Assembly (NCBI GenBank): GCA_021790115.1
Contig: JAJYIM010000013.1
Span: 1 to 46,310 of the forward strand
Length of the DNA stretch: 46,310 nucleotides
Source: Actinomycetes bacterium
Lineage (GTDB): Bacteria; Actinomycetota; Thermoleophilia; BMS3ABIN01
Reading direction: 5' to 3'
Shown: positions 42,915 through 46,310 of the stretch, one piece after another
Layout of the letters: every line of letters begins with the position of its first letter
Position numbering within the stretch: the stretch's first letter is position 1
Notes under the pieces: generated by a model
What the model was told of the DNA's origin: nothing
What the model saw: the letters and a program-made list of their open reading frames with translations, nothing else
Databases searched by the model: none
Position numbers and translations under genes: made by a program

Positions 42915-44151
42915 AAAAATCAAGGCGCTTTCCCCAGGAAAGCAGCGCTGGCTGATAGCCGGCGCTTTTATGCTGGCGCAGGCTTTTATCTGGCTGGTGT
43001 TGTTTCGCACTCCTTTGTTCGGGGACAAGTCAATAACTGATGTTCCCATTTATTATTCCTATGCCAGCCGCATAGCCCGCGGGATGCTGCCCTACCGCGA
43101 CTTTGCCTGCGAGTACCCCCCGGTGGCGATGCTGCTTTTCTCGCTGCCGCGGATTTATTCCGGTCCCGGCTACCCCGCATTTGCATCATTGTTCGAGACC
43201 GAGATGCTTTTGTTCAGCTGTGGCAATGTTGCCTTGCTGACGATTGCCGCCTGGAAACAATGGGGCAGCCTTCGCAAGCTGGCCGGCACGCTTGGCGCTT
43301 ACACCTTGTTTATCTTGGCAATAGGCTCCATTGTCGAATCAAGATTTGACCTGGCGGCGGCCTTCGTCATTCTGGCAAGTCTTGTGTGTTTTATTACCGA
43401 CAAATACGTTTGGGCGTGGCTCCTGCTGGGAGTTGGATTGATGACGAAAGTGGTGCCGGTATTGCTGGCGCCTTTTTATTTTGCTGTTCACCTGCGGCGG
43501 CGGCAACTCGCTGAGCTTTGGATGGGTCCTGCCGCCCTGCTGTTTGCCGTCGCCATCATAGCCATCCCGTTCCTGTTGTCAGCTCCGGCGGGCCTGGCCG
43601 GCGCATTTCTGTACCATTTTGAAAGACCGTTACAGCTCGAAAGCAGCTGGTCGTCACCGCTGCTTTTGGCGGCGCGCTTTAGCAATTATCCGGTGCAGAT
43701 CCTTAGCTCCTACGGCTCTCATAACGTTTTTTCGTCCTTGTCAAAGGCATTTGCCACGCTGACGATGCCTGTGACGTTTTTTTTCCTGGCCCTGGTTTAC
43801 CTGTTTTTTCTGCGCCGCAGCAGCGATGATCCCCAGGCGGGCGCAGAGCAGCTTTTCCGCTTTGCATTTGTCGCCATTGGCCTGTTTATTTTCACCGGCA
43901 AGGTTTTTTCGCCGCAATTCCTCATCTGGCTGTTGCCGCTTGTGGTGCTCGTGAAGGGGCCGGACAGGCGGCTGGTGCTGTTATTTTTTGCCGCTGTGCT
44001 CTTGCTGACGCAAATTGAGTTTCCCTACAATTACTGGCGCCTCTACTCGCTTAACGGCATCATTATCATTGAGGTAGTGCTGAGGAATGCACTGCTGGGA
44101 GCATTGCTGCTGTTTACAATGATCCGCAGCCCCAAAAGACTGCCGCCATAG
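42898..44151 (+). CDS. GT87/DUF2029-like membrane glycosyltransferase
   Basis: 417 residues with about ten membrane helices. The first outer loop has SITDVPIYYSYASRIARGM followed by LPYRDFACEYPPVAMLLF, a typical Asp and E-Y-P-P pattern of polyprenyl-phosphate-sugar-dependent (GT-C) transferases such as the actinobacterial mannosyltransferases. GLMTKVVPVLLAPFY and VFSPQFLIWLLPLVVLV are also typical. The TTG start overlaps the preceding gene, with GGAAGGAG about 15 bases upstream; a somewhat later start is possible. It is likely co-expressed with its neighbour and may add sugars to the same glycan. It ends 27 bp before the convergent ymdB gene. Confidence 0.88.
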   Translation: MPLIIEKIKALSPGKQRWLIAGAFMLAQAFIWLVLFRTPLFGDKSITDVPIYYSYASRIARGMLPYRDFACEYPPVAMLLFSLPRIYSGPGYPAFASLFETEMLLFSCGNVALLTIAAWKQWGSLRKLAGTLGAYTLFILAIGSIVESRFDLAAAFVILASLVCFITDKYVWAWLLLGVGLMTKVVPVLLAPFYFAVHLRRRQLAELWMGPAALLFAVAIIAIPFLLSAPAGLAGAFLYHFERPLQLESSWSSPLLLAARFSNYPVQILSSYGSHNVFSSLSKAFATLTMPVTFFFLALVYLFFLRRSSDDPQAGAEQLFRFAFVAIGLFIFTGKVFSPQFLIWLLPLVVLVKGPDRRLVLLFFAAVLLLTQIEFPYNYWRLYSLNGIIIIEVVLRNALLGALLLFTMIRSPKRLPP

Positions 44152-44178
44152 GAACCGCGGATAAATAAGGCAAGACAG

Positions 44179-44952
44179 TCAAGCAGAAGTCTGCAATCTG
44201 CTGATAGTCTTCGCCTTACCGCCGGCGCCGGCTTCGATCAAAGCGCCTTCAATCCAGACGTCATCATCTGCGACTTCGAATCTGACAGGCATCTGTGTCA
44301 GGAAATGCCTGATAATGATTTCTTTGTCAACGCCAATGACAGAGTTGTGGGGGCCGGTCATGCCGGCGTCAGTGATATAGGCAGTACCGCCCGGCAGAAT
44401 CTTTTCGTCTGCAGTCTGCACATGTGTGTGCGTGCCGACAACGGCAGTAACGCGCCCGTCCAGGTAATGGCCCAACGCAACCTTCTCGCTTGTTGCTTCA
44501 GCATGCATGTCAACCAGTATGATTTTGATATCCTTCGGTATCTTTGCCAATGTGTGATCGATTACCTGGAAAGCGCCCCGGGGAGCGCCGATATAGAGGT
44601 TGCCGGAGAGGTTGACGACGGCCAGCCTCTCTCCCTGGGCGGCGGCAACGGTCCAGCCGCGGCCGGGATTGGCAGGCAGATAATTGGCGGGGCGGATGAT
44701 CCTGTCGGACTTGTCCAGGAAAGGAATGATGTCCTTTTGCCGCCAGATGTGATTGCCGGAAGTGATCACGTCAACGCCGCCGGCCAGCATTTTTTCCGCA
44801 ATATTGGTGGTAATGCCGGCGCCGCTGGCTGCATTCTCGCCGTTGGCGACGACAAAGTCGGCGCCCAGCTCTTCCCGCAAGGACGGCAGTTTTGACAAAA
44901 CGGCGTTTCGCCCCGGTTTGCCAAAGATATCTGCAATAAACAGGATCTTCAT
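44179..44952 (-). CDS. ymdB: YmdB-family metallophosphoesterase
   Basis: 257 residues from ATG 44952, the normal family length. The frame extends upstream to 45186, but that part translates low-complexity intergenic repeats and is rejected. Metal-binding motifs are MKILFIADIFGKPGR, NGENAASGAGI, GNHIWR, HAEATSEK and GTHTHVQT. In Bacillus YmdB is a cyclic-nucleotide phosphodiesterase affecting RNA and biofilm behaviour. It is divergent from galE with 130 bp between; that spacer has a stretch of repeated CCAGAA/CCCAAAA-like words. Confidence 0.95.
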   Translation of the reverse strand: MKILFIADIFGKPGRNAVLSKLPSLREELGADFVVANGENAASGAGITTNIAEKMLAGGVDVITSGNHIWRQKDIIPFLDKSDRIIRPANYLPANPGRGWTVAAAQGERLAVVNLSGNLYIGAPRGAFQVIDHTLAKIPKDIKIILVDMHAEATSEKVALGHYLDGRVTAVVGTHTHVQTADEKILPGGTAYITDAGMTGPHNSVIGVDKEIIIRHFLTQMPVRFEVADDDVWIEGALIEAGAGGKAKTISRLQTSA

Positions 44953-45065
44953 GAAGGCCAGTATACCAAAACCCGGATATTGGACACTGGATGAAACCAG
45001 AAACCCAAAATCCCAGAACCAAAAGGCCGGTGCCAGAAACCTTTCTTTTGGACGCAGATATCCTG

Positions 45066-45071
45066 TATGAT
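45066..45071 (+). promoter_or_regulatory. Probable -10 box of galE
   Basis: TATGAT, preceded directly by TG, lies 11 bp before the galE ATG. The likely start point is about 4-5 bases before the ATG, so the leader would be very short. The expected -35 position (45043-45048, TTCTTT) matches poorly. The same TATGAT box appears in the promoter at 37520. Confidence 0.4.
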
Positions 45072-45082
45072 TTCGTTTTGAT

Positions 45083-46060
45083 ATGAAAGTTTTAGTCGCA
45101 GGCGGCGCCGGATACATCGGCAGCGTGCTGACGGAAACCTGCCTTAAGGCCGGCCATGATGTGGTCGTATACGATAATCTCAGCACCGGACACCGGCAGT
45201 CGGTTCATCCCGACGCGCGGCTCGTAGTTGGCGATGTTGGCGATCGCGGGCTGGTTCTGCAGACACTCAGGCAGTCGGGTTCGGAAGCTGTCGTGCACAT
45301 GGCCGGTTTCATCGAAGCCGGCGAGTCAATGACCGACCCCGGCAAGTATTTTCGCAATAATGCTTGCCGGCCGCTGGAGCTGCTGGACGCCATGGCAAGC
45401 GCCGGCGTGGGCAAGATCCTTTTTTCTTCAACGGCGGCCATCTACGGCAATCCCGAAAGTGATTATTTAAGCGAAGAGCATCCGCAGCGGCCGGCTAATT
45501 GCTATGGCCAGTCAAAGCTTTTTTTCGAGCAGATGCTTGACTGGTATGATGCTATTTACAATGTCAAGCATGTGGCGCTGAGGTACTTCAATGCTGCCGG
45601 GGCTTCGCCCGAGCGCGGCGAAGACCACAATCCCGAAAGTCATCTAATCCCCTTGATTTTGCAGGCCGCGATGGGGCAGCGTCAGTATGTGGAAATCTAC
45701 GGCTGTGATTATCCCACTCCCGATGGAACCTGCATCCGGGACTACATTCACGTCCTTGACCTGGTTCAGGCACATTTACTGGCGCTTGCCAGTCTGAAGG
45801 ATGAAAGCTTGCATTACAATCTGGGTAACGGCAGAGGCTACTCGGTGCGCGAAGTGATTGAGACTGCGCGCCGGGTCACCGGCAGCGATTTTGAGACAAG
45901 GGAGTCCGGCCGGAGGACTGGCGATCCGGCCCGGCTGGTGGCCAGCTCGGATAAAATCTCGGCAGAGCTTGGCTGGCGCCCAAAGCACCCGGACCTGGAG
46001 GACATCATTACCAGCGCCTGGCAGTGGCGCCGCTCTCATCCCGGCGGGTACAAATCATAA
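45083..46060 (+). CDS. galE: UDP-glucose 4-epimerase
   Basis: 325 residues, extended short-chain dehydrogenase. VLVAGGAGYIGSVLTE holds the NAD site, DNLSTGH, SSTAAIYGNP carries the catalytic Ser/Thr region, and Y-G-Q-S-K is the Tyr-x3-Lys pair. RYFNAAGASPERGEDH and the final IRDYIHVLDLVQAH are GalE-specific landmarks. It interconverts UDP-glucose and UDP-galactose, giving precursors for glycans made by the neighbouring genes. The convergent TPR gene ends only 6 bp beyond its stop, without a visible terminator. Confidence 0.96.
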   Translation: MKVLVAGGAGYIGSVLTETCLKAGHDVVVYDNLSTGHRQSVHPDARLVVGDVGDRGLVLQTLRQSGSEAVVHMAGFIEAGESMTDPGKYFRNNACRPLELLDAMASAGVGKILFSSTAAIYGNPESDYLSEEHPQRPANCYGQSKLFFEQMLDWYDAIYNVKHVALRYFNAAGASPERGEDHNPESHLIPLILQAAMGQRQYVEIYGCDYPTPDGTCIRDYIHVLDLVQAHLLALASLKDESLHYNLGNGRGYSVREVIETARRVTGSDFETRESGRRTGDPARLVASSDKISAELGWRPKHPDLEDIITSAWQWRRSHPGGYKS

Positions 46061-46066
46061 AATCCT

Positions 46067-46310
46067 TTAAGGCAGATTCTTAAAGCCCATCGCACTTGCC
46101 AAGCGGAAATGTTTCCGGGAAAGAAGATCGTCGTCCAGCTTTTCGGCGCACCGGCCGAGGCAATAGTGAGCATAGCTGTTTGTGGGATACAGGCTGATGA
46201 CAACCTTAAATTGCTCGGCGGCGCGGCCGAAGCGGCCGCTGTTAAAGTAGGCCCGCCCCAGCGCCTCCCTGATCGAGCTCCGGCGCGGCTCCTGGCGGCG
46301 GGCGCTCTCC
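46067..46310 (-). CDS. TPR-repeat protein, C-terminal part (5' end outside window)
   Basis: The minus-strand frame is open from the right edge to a TAA at 46067-46069 and codes for 80 residues. The sequence IREALGRAYFNSGRFGRAAE, then FKVVISLYPTNSYAHYCLGRC and KHFRLASAMGF, matches about two tetratricopeptide repeats. The start lies outside the window. TPR proteins act as scaffolds; the partner is unknown. It converges on galE at 6 bp. Confidence 0.82.
   Translation of the reverse strand, partial: ESARRQEPRRSSIREALGRAYFNSGRFGRAAEQFKVVISLYPTNSYAHYCLGRCAEKLDDDLLSRKHFRLASAMGFKNLP

Noticed and set aside
44953-45186. Extended YmdB N-terminus
   Set aside because: It translates intergenic repeat words and overlaps galE; the conserved MKILFIAD start is at 44952.
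1-46310. CRISPR array, tRNA/rRNA genes, insertion sequences
   Set aside because: No regularly spaced repeats with spacers, no GGTTCRANYCC-type tRNA arms in a cloverleaf context, no transposase-like protein and no rRNA-like stretch were found by reading both strands; small non-coding RNAs cannot be excluded.

Overview
The window looks like chromosome from an uncultured, single-membrane (monoderm), probably anaerobic bacterium, with a deep-branching actinobacterial lineage as the best guess. The reasons are an LPxTG-type wall-anchored protein plus a sortase, a fused Wzz/tyrosine-kinase capsule regulator, an eukaryote-like (type 2) isoleucyl-tRNA synthetase, an archaeal-type PEP carboxylase, tRNA-dependent amidation (GatCAB), and many GTG/TTG starts. 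The taxonomy is inference; no rRNA or other decisive marker is present.

Layout. (1) 1-2.3 kb: the C-terminus of a sensor histidine kinase, a 55-bp hairpin repeat, an array of TTCA boxes spaced exactly 11 bp, a Gly/Met-rich exported protein, a bidirectional terminator, an LPSTG surface protein and a small membrane-anchored TPR protein. (2) 2.3-17.6 kb, minus strand: a 12-gene exopolysaccharide/capsule cluster. It reads from the Wzz-BY-kinase through flippase, polymerase-like protein, four glycosyltransferases, methyltransferase, aminotransferase, phosphoglycosyl transferase and second polymerase/ligase to a membrane 4,6-dehydratase. It is visibly more AT-rich than the right half. (3) 17.7-22 kb: a third ligase/polymerase, a sugar epimerase, a sortase whose catalytic His is Asp, and the PHP-type phosphatase that should pair with the BY-kinase. 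(4) 22-32.2 kb, plus strand: a lone CheR, gatC-gatA-gatB, archaeal-type PEP carboxylase, then a citrate/homocitrate-synthase-family enzyme, two-subunit aconitase-family dehydratase and an isocitrate dehydrogenase. (5) 32.3-37.4 kb, mostly minus strand: lipoprotein, universal stress protein and IleRS, with a small Cys-rich ORF on the plus strand. (6) 37.5-46.3 kb: a membrane protein/class V aminotransferase/MetE-like operon, GtrA, two GT-C-like membrane proteins (one with PepSY-like modules), YmdB, GalE, and a partial TPR gene running off the right edge.

How it fits together. The polysaccharide genes form a nearly complete Wzx/Wzy-type assembly line with phosphorylation control (BY-kinase plus PHP phosphatase). 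In the metabolic block, residues visible in three enzymes favour PEP -> oxaloacetate -> citrate -> isocitrate -> 2-oxoglutarate over the homocitrate/lysine route: the S-x-N and K-Y motifs of the dehydrogenase, the LRT loop of the small dehydratase subunit, and the adjacent oxaloacetate-forming carboxylase. I therefore propose that the NifV-like enzyme is a Re-citrate synthase and that the block supplies glutamate carbon beside the amidotransferase. Other points to check are an IleRS whose HIGH motif is rearranged to G-S-H-H, the sortase H-to-D change, the 11-bp-periodic operator array, and a dispersed 55-bp hairpin repeat.
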